A stretch of DNA of 50,766 nucleotides, taken from positions 1-50,766 of the forward strand of contig NZ_VUAZ01000022.1 in the NCBI RefSeq assembly GCF_009296165.1, given 5' to 3'. The DNA is from Pseudomonas kitaguniensis. Its GTDB lineage: Bacteria; Pseudomonadota; Gammaproteobacteria; Pseudomonadales; Pseudomonadaceae. Below, one piece after another: positions 29,101 to 40,407 of the stretch. Under the pieces are notes generated by a model, which saw nothing but the letters and a program-made list of their open reading frames with translations, was not told the origin of the DNA and did no database searches. The translations under genes and the position numbers were made by a program. Position 1 is the first letter of the stretch. The number at the start of each line of letters is the position of its first letter.

Positions 29101-32100
29101 TGTTCAATCGCCGTTGCCTCGTGTACCGCTGCGCGCGGTGTTGCTGGAGCATCCGGTGCGCAGGCCAGCCGTTGAAGCGGGGCTGCGCTTGCTGGGCGGT
29201 GGTCGTGGGTTTCGAAAGCTTGTGGCCGGCGTTTTTGGTCCATCAGAGGCGTCGATAAACGCTCGGGTGCGCAAATTGTACCCCTCCCTGGACGATGAGG
29301 CGGTCGCTGCCTTTATCCAGTCATTGGGTAAGGATGTTAACGCTGGGTTGAAACTTCGGGAAGCTGAGTTCGAGACGCTGAAGAAGGAATTGGATGTTTG
29401 GGTTCACGCCAATACACCGGAATCAGAGCGGTTGGACCTCTCTGCCCCAGCACCTTTCATCGCCCAGGAGATTATCGGCCAATGGCGTCGCACGGGCAGA
29501 GGCCCCATGCAGTTACGAATGGGTTGGGACCCGCTGGAGCTGCCGATATTGAGCGCTAACTTCAGTCATATCGAAACGCTTGAGCTCTCCGGTGTAAGGC
29601 GTTTTGGCAACGCTGACGCTTTCCTTAAAAAATTCACCCACCTCAAAGGTTTGAGGATTAGCAGTTGCGGGCTCACCGAGTTGCCCGCCGCCATTGGTGA
29701 AATGAACAACCTGACCTCGCTGGATCTGGCCTCTAACAGCCTTCGCTTGACCCCACAAAGCGCCAGAATGCTGAGCACCCTCGGCAACCTTGAAGAACTC
29801 TACCTCACCAATAACCCGCTGGGGATTGCTCCGGACTTCAGTGCGATGACCCGCTTGAGAGCGCTGAGTTTGAGAAATACGCAGCTGGATCAGTGGCCAA
29901 CGGGGCTGGACGCGCGCACAGGTCTGGAGCTGGTTAACTTGAGCCATAACTTTTTGCGTGAGGTACCCGAGCAATACCTCAACCCGACCGATGAACAGCT
30001 GGACGCGACGGCGCGACTCAATGGTGTCACCTTGCTTGAGGGCAACCCATTCCCCGCTGATTACTGGCAGAAGTTTGATAACTATTGGCGACGCCTGAAT
30101 CAAGCCCTGCCGGAGTTGGTCAAAAGCGCTCGCGACGGCGCGTTCGACAGTGACAACCCCAGGCTTGAAAAGATTCGACGCATGTACCCGGACAAACCCA
30201 TGTACGAGGCCAGGGAGTTTATCTGGGGGTTGGGCGAGGGCGCCGATGCAGAACTGGCCAGGCTTGAACTGGAATTCAACACGTTGGACCGGCAGTTGAA
30301 CGCCTGGACGTTTTCGGGCGGCGGTGAACGCCAACGCTACGTGCGGGCCGATCAACGGCAAGCCAATGCAGGCGGGCTGGACGATCGTAACCAGGCCCAG
30401 CAACGGATCCGCGCTTGCTGGCGCCGGGACACCGCGCAAAAGCTTAACAATGACGGGCAACCGATAGGCCTGGAACTGGACTTGAGTGGCCTGACATTAC
30501 CGAGCTTGCCGGACTTGGATGTCGATTTCAGCCATGTTGGCTCACTCAAGTTGAACAACATGAACCTCAGCACTTCGCCGGAAGGGTTCCTTACGCGTTA
30601 CCGGCATCTGCGCTGGCTGGACCTGTCAAATAATCAGCTGCGCGAACTGCCTCCGGCCCTGGGGGAGATGCATGGCCTGACCCGCTTGTTTTTGCAGAAC
30701 AACCAGATTCGCCTGAGTCCCGAAACGGCGCAGATTCTGTCGCAGCGCGTGACCCTGCGAGCGCTATGGATGCAGGGTAACTCGCTGGGCATTGCGCCGG
30801 ACTTCAGCCTGATAACCGATATGCGTTCACTCTCCTTGAGCAACGCAGGCATTGATACCTGGCCTGCCGGTTTGGCGGAACAACCGAACCTGGACCAGAT
30901 AGACCTGCGCAATAACAACATCACGAGCATTCCGGCCTCAGTCATTGCGCCGCCTGACGCACAGTTGGCGCAAACCGCACGGGTTAATAATGTGACCTCG
31001 GTATCCGGTAATCCTTTGACCGAGGGTACCCTGCAACAGGTCAGGCAATACAACCTGCGACTTGAACAGGCAGACCTGGCATCAGCGCAGAATCCCAACC
31101 TGTTGGTCGCCACCGCGCTGCACCCACGTGCCGCGGTTGTGCCCAGTGTCGGTGTGCAGCAGCCGTTCTTGCGGTGGACCCAGGATTTGTCTGTGGACCA
31201 GGTGTCAGCCAGACAGACTCAGTGGCAGGCACTGCGTGGTGAAGAGCGCGCCGGCCCGTTCTTCGACATCCTCAATCGCCTGCAGCAAGCTGGTTCCGGG
31301 CATGCCGACCTGCAACGTCGCGTCTGGGAAGTGATCGACGGCATCAGCGAAAACACACCTGAATCGGAAAAACACCGCGAGGAACTATTTGGCCAGGCCG
31401 GCGAGCCAGGTTGCTGTGATCTCGCCGCGTTCTCCTTCAGCAATTTGGAAGTCAAGACGCTGGTCTACAGGGCGCGCGCCCAGGCTGCCGGGCAGGTGCA
31501 AGGCGCGCAGCTGTCGAATTTGTCCAAAGGTTTGTTCCGTTTGCACGAAGTCGACAAGGTTGCCTCGGCAGACATCCAGCGCAGTGAGGCCATCGTCCGT
31601 GACCCCGCAGTGTCGATGGCCGATAAGTTGCCCCATACCCAGCGCTTGTCGGAAGAGGTGGAGATCAGGCTGGCGTATCGCTTCGGCCTCAAGGACCGGC
31701 TGCAATTGCCGGGGCAGCCGCAAAATGTCAGGTTCACCAGCCTGGTTGGCGTCACGCCGGCGATGCTGGATGCTGCCTACGCAAAAATCATCGCCCTGGA
31801 CAACTCCGTCGCAGAGTTTCAGGCGCTGTTGTCCCGTGAGTTTTGGCAGGATCATGTGACACACAAGTACCGCGAGCAATTTGATGCGCAAAGCGAGCCC
31901 TATCAGCAGCAGTTAAGCGCACTGCATGAGAAGCACGTTGCCAAGTCGTTGTCCGACACGGTCTATAAAGCCAAAGCCGATGAGTTGCAGGCGCAGCTGG
32001 CGATTAAGGAAGGCGCCCTGATCCAGGCGCTGAGCCGACAGGAAATCGCGGAGATTCTGCTGCCACGCGAAACCCTTGAAGTGCTGATTGAACCCAGCAC

Positions 32101-33139
32101 GAACACAACGCGTGAGTTACAGCTCTCACAGTCGCGAGCCATCGAGTTCAATGGCAAACAGTACTTTGTGGCAAGCCTGCCGGATGCGGATGGCGAGCAC
32201 TACCTGTTGTGGGTGCAGGCGCCGGATAATCCGTTTGTGTTGGCCAGTAGCGGGATCATCGCCAAGCCCAATGCCGAGGGGGTCTGGAAGCGACCACGTA
32301 CGCCGGGAGGTATGAGGCCCGCGGTTTCCGATGATGAATTTGAAGACGCACCCGAGTCCATGCCGATGGCTCCCTACACGGCGCAAGAACTCAGTTTCAT
32401 GAGACGTGAGGTTCATTTTACTGAAGCGCCAAATCGCGTCGGCAGTTATAACCGCGCGAACAACGCTAAGTACCCGCTGAGGGACTATCAGGGCAGGCCG
32501 ATACGTATTCGAAAACTGCAAAGAAACGTCGAGCTGGTGGACCAGGGCATTCAATACACTTCAGATCAGGTCAAACCTTACATTAAGTTTGAAGGGTATG
32601 AGGAAGTGGGCGCCCGTTATGAAGAACAACTGCAGTGGCGTACGTTCACTGCGCAGGATATGAAAGTGCCCCAGGAAAGCGCGTTGATAGGGCAGTCCAT
32701 GGTGGTAGCCAACAGACGTATCGTCAAAGGCGAAATAGTCGGCGTTTATGGCGGGACAGTACTTCCCACTGGAATGTTTGGCCCCTCAGGTCAAACCTAC
32801 ACGATGCTGGTCAGCGAACGACCGGTGTTTGGGGGCATGCACATGGGCAGGGAGCCGGTCCACCTGTCCGGGGACAACATCCTCTCCAGGATCAATACCA
32901 ACTTTGAATATGATGTTGATGGCAAACCCGTACGCCAGGCCTTGGGGGGATATAACGTGGAGGCAGTGCCATTCGACGTTGAGGCGGATATGTGGCTTGG
33001 CGTGGGGCCTGAGGCCATACTAAAAAGAAAGAAATTTACACTGACGACGGTATTTGCGACCGAGGATATTGCGGCCGGCACCGAGCTGCGAATGGATTAT
33101 CAATACACCGAAGGCATGATTAAAACGCTGTTCGTATAA
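26132..33139 (+). CDS. Giant multidomain effector: dermonecrotic-toxin-like N-terminus, two LRR modules, NEL ubiquitin ligase, SET-like C-terminus
   Basis: This 2335-residue protein has no signal peptide. Residues 1 to about 1000 resemble the N-terminal region shared by Pseudomonas dermonecrotic-toxin-domain proteins, with hydrophobic stretches near 457-480 and 503-520. Residues about 1046-1347 and 1348-1650 are two copies of a helical segment plus leucine-rich repeats (IETLELSG, LTSLDLASNSL; LRWLDLSNNQL, LDQIDLRNNNI). Residues about 1675-1985 look like the NEL E3 ubiquitin-ligase domain of IpaH/SspH effectors, beginning QWQALRGEERAGPFFDILNR and carrying Cys1761-Cys-Asp1763 (the C-x-D motif). 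Residues about 2184-2326 resemble a SET methyltransferase domain (VANRRIVKGEIVGVYGG, then FATEDIAAGTELRMDYQY). The secretion route is unknown; no secretion or immunity gene is adjacent. The N-terminal and NEL calls are fairly firm, the SET call less so. Confidence 0.85.
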   Translation: MSEQPVTSTPEGTFNVDLRGVHYDFLKDRVPAWFNQATAQRQQELASHEMELPNWYLTATVQQRAALADSHIRYRETLNQVENNLGNIQDVLAFAEQPLKEAIKQRFNLDLDVKNVYFARKYGYKGRDDLFGAFVFDQTRDPALRYEYRTVSLLEAALANFEPDEEQASSCNDCQIITTLSASYGGDVIPTLSVFKSRALAIAPHEFIQMCRTLDVGNLYQQHIKAIVEPTDDAKRSALQTQLQEHHRQQLALSAEIASHKIEWGISADAYQMIKQVITDQSSATLDGKPVTFAALKVFGSVLVGPVMIGPDRKDSGRVERLVVFIPNDPQQPLKEYASSAEFMVELRGRLHSASYRRFFSRFVPQREQGVFFQQFNLLYKPANGNGAAGDYPQVPRPVRLPLDALDINGDLWEQLREAQVRKILADARAVAVPTGDEDSKARMERLSSYLDAVLSVFNLAAFVVPGLGPIMLAVGAAQMCTQVYEGIEAYEQGDMKTMWAHFSSVALNAAMLGVGAKVLPEIKLASMVDNLKPVTLPTGKQVLWNPDLTPYKVPVELAPDAKPNTLGLYQHNGRTVLPHEGDHYQVRQEADTGQYRIQHPSRPGAYEPQLAHNHAGAWSHEVEEPLTWDKPTLMRRLGLEQRGLGSETLEQARIASGVEEDTLRQTFVEHERVPLLLEDTLQHFKVHQALTTFVEQMYSSDPALYAKADPALQLNMMRRSGMLPVDVALRVLDGNNRILWQDDASATASRRVVVVTESQMARGGLLDQVLSTLQSVDPILKEIPGSAEDSLAVRAGKLREHIANVVDTFKGQLVEERYKALSATDDPDVGLVLGTYTRLPVSMAAELVKSLTGEQLQAFRDSGVLPEEQRQQARWFEQETRVSRAYEGLHLDTLADIDSQRLALHTLETLPGWRPGTRVELRQYSAEGTLLDAIGSADSTTPMTLVLKDNGLFEAPVPRDFYTATWELLSAAERQGLRFTDVLQMKAAIVQSPLPRVPLRAVLLEHPVRRPAVEAGLRLLGGGRGFRKLVAGVFGPSEASINARVRKLYPSLDDEAVAAFIQSLGKDVNAGLKLREAEFETLKKELDVWVHANTPESERLDLSAPAPFIAQEIIGQWRRTGRGPMQLRMGWDPLELPILSANFSHIETLELSGVRRFGNADAFLKKFTHLKGLRISSCGLTELPAAIGEMNNLTSLDLASNSLRLTPQSARMLSTLGNLEELYLTNNPLGIAPDFSAMTRLRALSLRNTQLDQWPTGLDARTGLELVNLSHNFLREVPEQYLNPTDEQLDATARLNGVTLLEGNPFPADYWQKFDNYWRRLNQALPELVKSARDGAFDSDNPRLEKIRRMYPDKPMYEAREFIWGLGEGADAELARLELEFNTLDRQLNAWTFSGGGERQRYVRADQRQANAGGLDDRNQAQQRIRACWRRDTAQKLNNDGQPIGLELDLSGLTLPSLPDLDVDFSHVGSLKLNNMNLSTSPEGFLTRYRHLRWLDLSNNQLRELPPALGEMHGLTRLFLQNNQIRLSPETAQILSQRVTLRALWMQGNSLGIAPDFSLITDMRSLSLSNAGIDTWPAGLAEQPNLDQIDLRNNNITSIPASVIAPPDAQLAQTARVNNVTSVSGNPLTEGTLQQVRQYNLRLEQADLASAQNPNLLVATALHPRAAVVPSVGVQQPFLRWTQDLSVDQVSARQTQWQALRGEERAGPFFDILNRLQQAGSGHADLQRRVWEVIDGISENTPESEKHREELFGQAGEPGCCDLAAFSFSNLEVKTLVYRARAQAAGQVQGAQLSNLSKGLFRLHEVDKVASADIQRSEAIVRDPAVSMADKLPHTQRLSEEVEIRLAYRFGLKDRLQLPGQPQNVRFTSLVGVTPAMLDAAYAKIIALDNSVAEFQALLSREFWQDHVTHKYREQFDAQSEPYQQQLSALHEKHVAKSLSDTVYKAKADELQAQLAIKEGALIQALSRQEIAEILLPRETLEVLIEPSTNTTRELQLSQSRAIEFNGKQYFVASLPDADGEHYLLWVQAPDNPFVLASSGIIAKPNAEGVWKRPRTPGGMRPAVSDDEFEDAPESMPMAPYTAQELSFMRREVHFTEAPNRVGSYNRANNAKYPLRDYQGRPIRIRKLQRNVELVDQGIQYTSDQVKPYIKFEGYEEVGARYEEQLQWRTFTAQDMKVPQESALIGQSMVVANRRIVKGEIVGVYGGTVLPTGMFGPSGQTYTMLVSERPVFGGMHMGREPVHLSGDNILSRINTNFEYDVDGKPVRQALGGYNVEAVPFDVEADMWLGVGPEAILKRKKFTLTTVFATEDIAAGTELRMDYQYTEGMIKTLFV

Positions 33140-33170
33140 GGCGCTGTTGATCAGCTAAACCACCGTCGGC

Positions 33171-33257
33171 GTGGGAGCGGGCTTGCTCGCGATTGCGGTG
33201 TGTCAGATAAGTATTTTTCAACTGACACACCGCCATCGCGAGCAAGCCCGCTCCCAC
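33171..33257. repeat. REP doublet (REPIN)
   Basis: GTGGGAGCGGGCTTGCTCGC at 33171 and its inverse ending CTCCCAC at 33257, with inner arms GGTGTGTCAG and CTGACACACC. It separates the convergent effector and ureC genes. Confidence 0.92.
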
Positions 33258-33278
33258 TGTTGACTGCGTTCGGCTTGG

Positions 33279-34979
<1,701 letters not shown>

Positions 34980-35020
34980 GTGTGTGAACCCTGAAAAATG
35001 TGTGTTGAATGTGAGTCCGT

Positions 35021-35080
35021 CATCGGCAGCAAGCCCGCTCCCACCTTTGACGTGTGGGAGCGGGCTTGCTCGCGAAGAGG
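35021..35080. repeat. Compact REP doublet between ureB and ureC
   Basis: CATCGGCAGCAAGCCCGCTC and the inverted GTGGGAGCGGGCTTGCTCGC are only about 12 bases apart and would form an mRNA hairpin inside the urease operon, 41 bases before the ureC start. Confidence 0.85.
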
Positions 35081-35082
35081 CC

Positions 35083-36436
<1,354 letters not shown>

Positions 36437-36445
36437 GGCCGGGCC

Positions 36446-36747
36446 TCACGCGATAGGCTGATGGACGGTGACCAGCTTGGTGCCATCGGGAAACGTGGCC
36501 TCCACCTGAATGTCGGGGATCATTTCCGGGATGCCCTCCATCACTTGTTCGCGGCTGAGCAGCGTGGTGCCGTAGTGCATCAGTCGGCGACCGTGCGGCC
36601 ATCGCGGGCGCCTTCCATCAAGGCGGCGGAAATGTAGGCGATGGTTTCCGGGTAGTTGAGCTTCACACCCCGCGCCAGGCGACGTTCGGCGACAAGGCCT
36701 GCGGTGAAGATCATCAGTTTGTCTTTTTCCCGTGGGGTCAAATCCAT
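36446..36747 (-). pseudogene. ureA: Urease gamma subunit, frameshifted
   Basis: From ATG 36747 the frame reads [20 protein letters not shown] and on through [13 protein letters not shown], exactly as in UreA. Then one base is missing near 36583 (GAC-TGATGC for GAC-CTG-ATG-CAC). The conserved remainder [20 protein letters not shown] to VTVHQPIA follows in another frame. With the base restored the product is 100 residues, the family length. Every other urease gene is intact, so a sequencing error is the simplest explanation. If real, urease could not assemble. Confidence 0.93.
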
Positions 36748-36797
36748 GGTTCAAGGTCCTTCGTGGCATACATTCTTAAATACAACAGAGATCCAGG

Positions 36798-36823
36798 GTG
36801 GGAGGCGGCTTGCGCCTCCCGCC
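36798..36823. repeat. REP-derived hairpin between ureD and ureA
   Basis: GTGGGAGGCGGCTTGCGCCT followed by CCCGCC contains the stem GGAGGCG-GCTTG-CGCCTCC. It is a short, changed REP half that could modulate transcription into ureA. Confidence 0.65.
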
Positions 36824-36832
36824 TTGTGATCT

Positions 36833-37672
36833 TCATGTGCTCCAGATTCGGGGTGCGACGGCCGCTCGCCCAAGCACCGCCGGGCGCAGCAACTTCCATA
36901 GATCAATCAACCAGCCCCGCGCGTGCAGCGCTTCACTGGCCAGGCAGCGCGCCACCAACACACCCGGCAACTGGGTCAGGTCGCCGCGCACCGCATGCGG
37001 CAGGCTGCGGCAGGCCTCAAGCAATTCAGGTTCGATGTCGCCAGTCAGCAGCAACGTCGCAAACACCGGTTGCCCGTCCAGCCCGATGGGCGAGTCGAGC
37101 AAGCCATCGGCGCCCACAATGCGCTGGCGCTCATGCCAGAGCAACTGGCCGTCGCGGCGAATATCCAGGTGCGATTGAAAGTGGCCGAGGTCGAAACGCT
37201 CGCCACTGGCGGGGCGGCCGAGGGCGACCACGTCCCAATAGAACAGCCGCGCATCGCCTTGCAAGTCGATGCGCGTGGTGAGTTCGGCCTGGGCGGCGCT
37301 GAACACAATGGTTTCCTGCGGCAGCCATTCCAGCGTCGCGCCGGCTTCCACGCTCAAGTCGAGCTGTTGAAACGCCGGGCCGCTGGCGCGATACCACTTG
37401 GCCGCGCCGGGGCTGGTCAATTGCGCCCAGGCGCCGGCGCCGACAGTGGCGCGAATATCCAAACGGTCACCACCGGCAATTCCGCCCGGCGGGTGCACGA
37501 TGATGTGCTGGCACACCTCGGGGCCTTCGGCGTACAGGTGCTTTTGCACGCGCAGCGGGCCGACGTGGCGGCGCATCACCGGGCGCGTGGTGTCGCCGAA
37601 ACGCGCGTAGCCGAGTTCCAGCTCGGCGTGCCAGCTGGGGGTGAACAGGGCAGGGGAAACGGGCAGGTTCAT
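36833..37672 (-). CDS. ureD: Urease accessory protein UreD
   Basis: This 279-residue protein binds apo-urease and recruits UreF and UreG for nickel insertion. Family blocks are [43 protein letters not shown] and [12 protein letters not shown]. It starts 31 bases before the urtE stop in transcription order, linking the urea importer and urease genes in one operon. Confidence 0.96.
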   Translation of the reverse strand: MNLPVSPALFTPSWHAELELGYARFGDTTRPVMRRHVGPLRVQKHLYAEGPEVCQHIIVHPPGGIAGGDRLDIRATVGAGAWAQLTSPGAAKWYRASGPAFQQLDLSVEAGATLEWLPQETIVFSAAQAELTTRIDLQGDARLFYWDVVALGRPASGERFDLGHFQSHLDIRRDGQLLWHERQRIVGADGLLDSPIGLDGQPVFATLLLTGDIEPELLEACRSLPHAVRGDLTQLPGVLVARCLASEALHARGWLIDLWKLLRPAVLGRAAVAPRIWST

Positions 37673-37703
37673 GGTTCAGTGCTTATCGTTAGGACGCTAC
37701 AGA

Positions 37704-38402
37704 TTAGATGGTAACCAAGCCGCGCACACCCTCACTTTCCATATTTTCACCTCGGCCTTGTTGGACGATTTCCCCGCGTGACATCACCAGATACTGGTCG
37801 GCCAGCTCGGCGGCGAAGTCGTAGAACTGCTCCACCAGCAGGATCGCCATGTCGCCGCGCGCCGCCAGTTGCTTGATCACCGCGCCGATCTCTTTGATCA
37901 CCGACGGCTGAATGCCCTCGGTCGGCTCATCCAGAATCAACAGGCGCGGGCGGCTGGCCAGGGCGCGACCAATCGCCAACTGTTGTTGTTGGCCACCGGA
38001 CAAGTCGCCGCCACGGCGGTGCTTCATTTGCAGCAAAACCGGGAACAACTCATAGATAAATGCCGGCACTTCCTTGGCTTCGGCGCCCGGGAAACGCGAC
38101 AGGCCCATCAGCAGGTTTTCTTCCACCGTCAGCCGCCCGAAAATCTCCCGGCCCTGGGGCACGTAGGCGATACCGGCGTGCACGCGCTGGTGTGGTTTGA
38201 AGCCGGTGATGGTCTTGCCTTCCCAGTTCACCGCGCCTTCTTTGGCCGGCAGCAAGCCCATCAGGCACTTGAGCAGGGTGGTTTTGCCGACGCCGTTACG
38301 GCCGAGCAGGCAGGTGACTTCGCCGATCTTCACGTCAAAAGACAGCCCGCGCAAGATGTGGCTACCGCCGTAGTACTGGTGCAGCTTGTCGACTTGCAGC
38401 AT
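37704..38402 (-). CDS. urtE: Urea ABC transporter ATP-binding protein UrtE
   Basis: This 232-residue ATPase has Walker A GRNGVGKT at residues 34-41, signature LSGGQQQQLAIGRAL and Walker B LLILDEPTEGIQPSV. The EGIQPS continuation is typical of UrtE as opposed to LivF. I chose ATG 38402 with GGAG 9 bases upstream; a TTG two codons earlier is an alternative. It works with UrtD on the UrtBC channel. Confidence 0.95.
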   Translation of the reverse strand: MLQVDKLHQYYGGSHILRGLSFDVKIGEVTCLLGRNGVGKTTLLKCLMGLLPAKEGAVNWEGKTITGFKPHQRVHAGIAYVPQGREIFGRLTVEENLLMGLSRFPGAEAKEVPAFIYELFPVLLQMKHRRGGDLSGGQQQQLAIGRALASRPRLLILDEPTEGIQPSVIKEIGAVIKQLAARGDMAILLVEQFYDFAAELADQYLVMSRGEIVQQGRGENMESEGVRGLVTI

Positions 38403-38482
38403 GTTCAAAATCTCCTCAAAACCACCCTGTTTGCCGGGGCTTGCTAGCGCTTCCTGTGGCGAGCGTTCGCTTAGAGCTTGTG

Positions 38483-39331
38483 TCAGCGGCCGAGGTACAC
38501 CTCGATCACCCGCTCGTTTTCCTGCACCTGTTCCAGCGACCCTTCGGCCAGCACGCTGCCTTGGTGCAACACGGTCACGTGGTCGGCAATCGAGCCGACA
38601 AAGCCCATGTCGTGCTCCACTACCATCAACGAATGCTTGCCCGCCAGGCGCTTGAACAGTTCAGCGGTAAACTCGGTTTCGGCGTCGGTCATGCCCGCCA
38701 CCGGTTCGTCCAGCAGCAACAGTTGCGGGTCTTGCATCAACAGCATGCCAATTTCCAGAAACTGCTTTTGCCCATGCGACAGCAGCCCGGCCGGGCGCTG
38801 CACCGAGGCGGTCAGGCGCAGGGTGTCGAGCACTTCATCGATGCGGTCTTTCTGCTCGCCGCTCAGGCGTGCACGCAGGCTGGCCCACACCGACTTGTCA
38901 GCCTTTTGCGCCAGTTCCAGGTTTTCGAACACGCTGAGCGCTTCGAACACCGTGGGTTTCTGGAACTTGCGCCCGATGCCCGCCTGCGCAATCTGCACTT
39001 CGCTCATGCTGGTCAAATCGAGGGTTTCGCCAAACCAGGCCTTGCCATGGCTCGGCCGGGTCTTGCCGGTGATCACGTCCATCAGCGTGGTTTTGCCCGC
39101 ACCGTTGGGGCCGATGATGCAACGCAATTCGCCGACGCCGATGTACAGGTTCAAGTCGTTGAGCGCCTTGAAGCCATCGAAGCTGACGCTGACGTCTTCC
39201 AGGGTCAGGATAGTGCCGTGGCGCGTGTTCAGGCCGACGCCTGCGGCCTGGCCGATGCCGATCGCATCACGGCCGCTGCCCGCATCAAGAATGGGTTCGA
39301 GCATAAATTCCGCCGTCGCTGTGACTCTCAT
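38483..39331 (-). CDS. urtD: Urea ABC transporter ATP-binding protein UrtD
   Basis: This 282-residue ATPase has Walker A GPNGAGKT, the UrtD-type signature LLSHGQKQFLEIGM and Walker B LLLLDEPVAGMTDAE. It has an N-terminal extension of about 40 residues compared with minimal ATPases. The start overlaps the urtC stop by four bases. Confidence 0.95.
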   Translation of the reverse strand: MRVTATAEFMLEPILDAGSGRDAIGIGQAAGVGLNTRHGTILTLEDVSVSFDGFKALNDLNLYIGVGELRCIIGPNGAGKTTLMDVITGKTRPSHGKAWFGETLDLTSMSEVQIAQAGIGRKFQKPTVFEALSVFENLELAQKADKSVWASLRARLSGEQKDRIDEVLDTLRLTASVQRPAGLLSHGQKQFLEIGMLLMQDPQLLLLDEPVAGMTDAETEFTAELFKRLAGKHSLMVVEHDMGFVGSIADHVTVLHQGSVLAEGSLEQVQENERVIEVYLGR

Positions 39332-40407
39332 TGTTCACCCCGTTTCTTCAACAGGCCGATCACACCCTTGGGCAAATACAAGGTGACGAGGATGAACAAC
39401 GCGCCCAAAAAGAACAGCCAGTATTCCGGGAAGGCCACGGTGAACCAGCTCTTCATGCCGTTCACCACGCCCGCGCCGAGTAACGGCCCGATCAAGGTGC
39501 CGCGCCCGCCCAAGGCTACCCACACGGCGGCTTCAATCGAGTTGGTCGGCGACATTTCGCTGGGGTTGATGATGCCCACTTGCGGCACGTACAACGCGCC
39601 GGCCAAGCCACACAACACCGCGCTCAACACCCACACAAACAACTTGAAACCACGCGGGTCATAGCCGCAGAACATCAGGCGGTTCTCGGCATCGCGCAGT
39701 GCGGTCAATACCCGCCCGAACTTGCTCTGCGCCAAGCGCCAGCCGGTGTACAGGCTCGCCACCAGCAGCACCACCGTGGCCACAAAAAGCACCGCCCGCG
39801 TGCCCGGTTCGGTAATCCCGAAGCCCAAAATACTGCGGAAATTGGTGAAGCCGTTATTGCCGCCAAACCCGGTCTCGTTGCGAAAAAACAGCAGCATCCC
39901 GGCAAAGGTCAGCGCCTGGGTCATGATCGAGAAATACACGCCCTTGATCCGCGAGCGAAAGGCGAAGAAACCGAATACCAGCGCCAGCAAACCCGGCGCC
40001 AGCACCACCAGGCACATGGCCCAGAGGAAGTGCTCGGTGCCCACCCAATACCACGGCAATTCGCTCCACGACAAAAAGGTCATGAACGCCGGCAGTTCAT
40101 CGCCGGACGCCTGGCGCATCAGGTACATGCCCATCGCATAACCGCCGAGGGCAAAAAACAAACCGTGGCCGAGCGACAACATCCCGGCATAACCCCACAC
40201 CAAGTCCAGCGCCAGCGCGACAATCGCGTAGCACAGAATTTTGCCCACCAATGTCAGGGTATAGGCCGACACGTGCAGCGGGTTTTCCGGTGACAGCAGT
40301 GAACACAACGGCAGCGCCAACAGCAGGGCCAACATCACCCCGCCGAGCGCTATGGTCATCTTGGGGCCGACCTTTTGCGTGGCCGTAAGCATCAATGGCT
40401 GGTTCAT
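39328..40407 (-). CDS. urtC: Urea ABC transporter permease UrtC
   Basis: This 359-residue LivM-type membrane subunit has about ten helices. Characteristic segments are LDLVWGYAGMLSLGHGLFFA and the ATPase-contact region FGRVLTALRDAENRLMFCGY. The start overlaps the urtB stop by one base. Confidence 0.95.
   Translation of the reverse strand: MNQPLMLTATQKVGPKMTIALGGVMLALLLALPLCSLLSPENPLHVSAYTLTLVGKILCYAIVALALDLVWGYAGMLSLGHGLFFALGGYAMGMYLMRQASGDELPAFMTFLSWSELPWYWVGTEHFLWAMCLVVLAPGLLALVFGFFAFRSRIKGVYFSIMTQALTFAGMLLFFRNETGFGGNNGFTNFRSILGFGITEPGTRAVLFVATVVLLVASLYTGWRLAQSKFGRVLTALRDAENRLMFCGYDPRGFKLFVWVLSAVLCGLAGALYVPQVGIINPSEMSPTNSIEAAVWVALGGRGTLIGPLLGAGVVNGMKSWFTVAFPEYWLFFLGALFILVTLYLPKGVIGLLKKRGEQ

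Noticed and set aside
38441..39664. 407-codon plus-strand frame across urtD and urtC
   Set aside because: Antisense to two well-conserved transporter genes and no recognisable motif.
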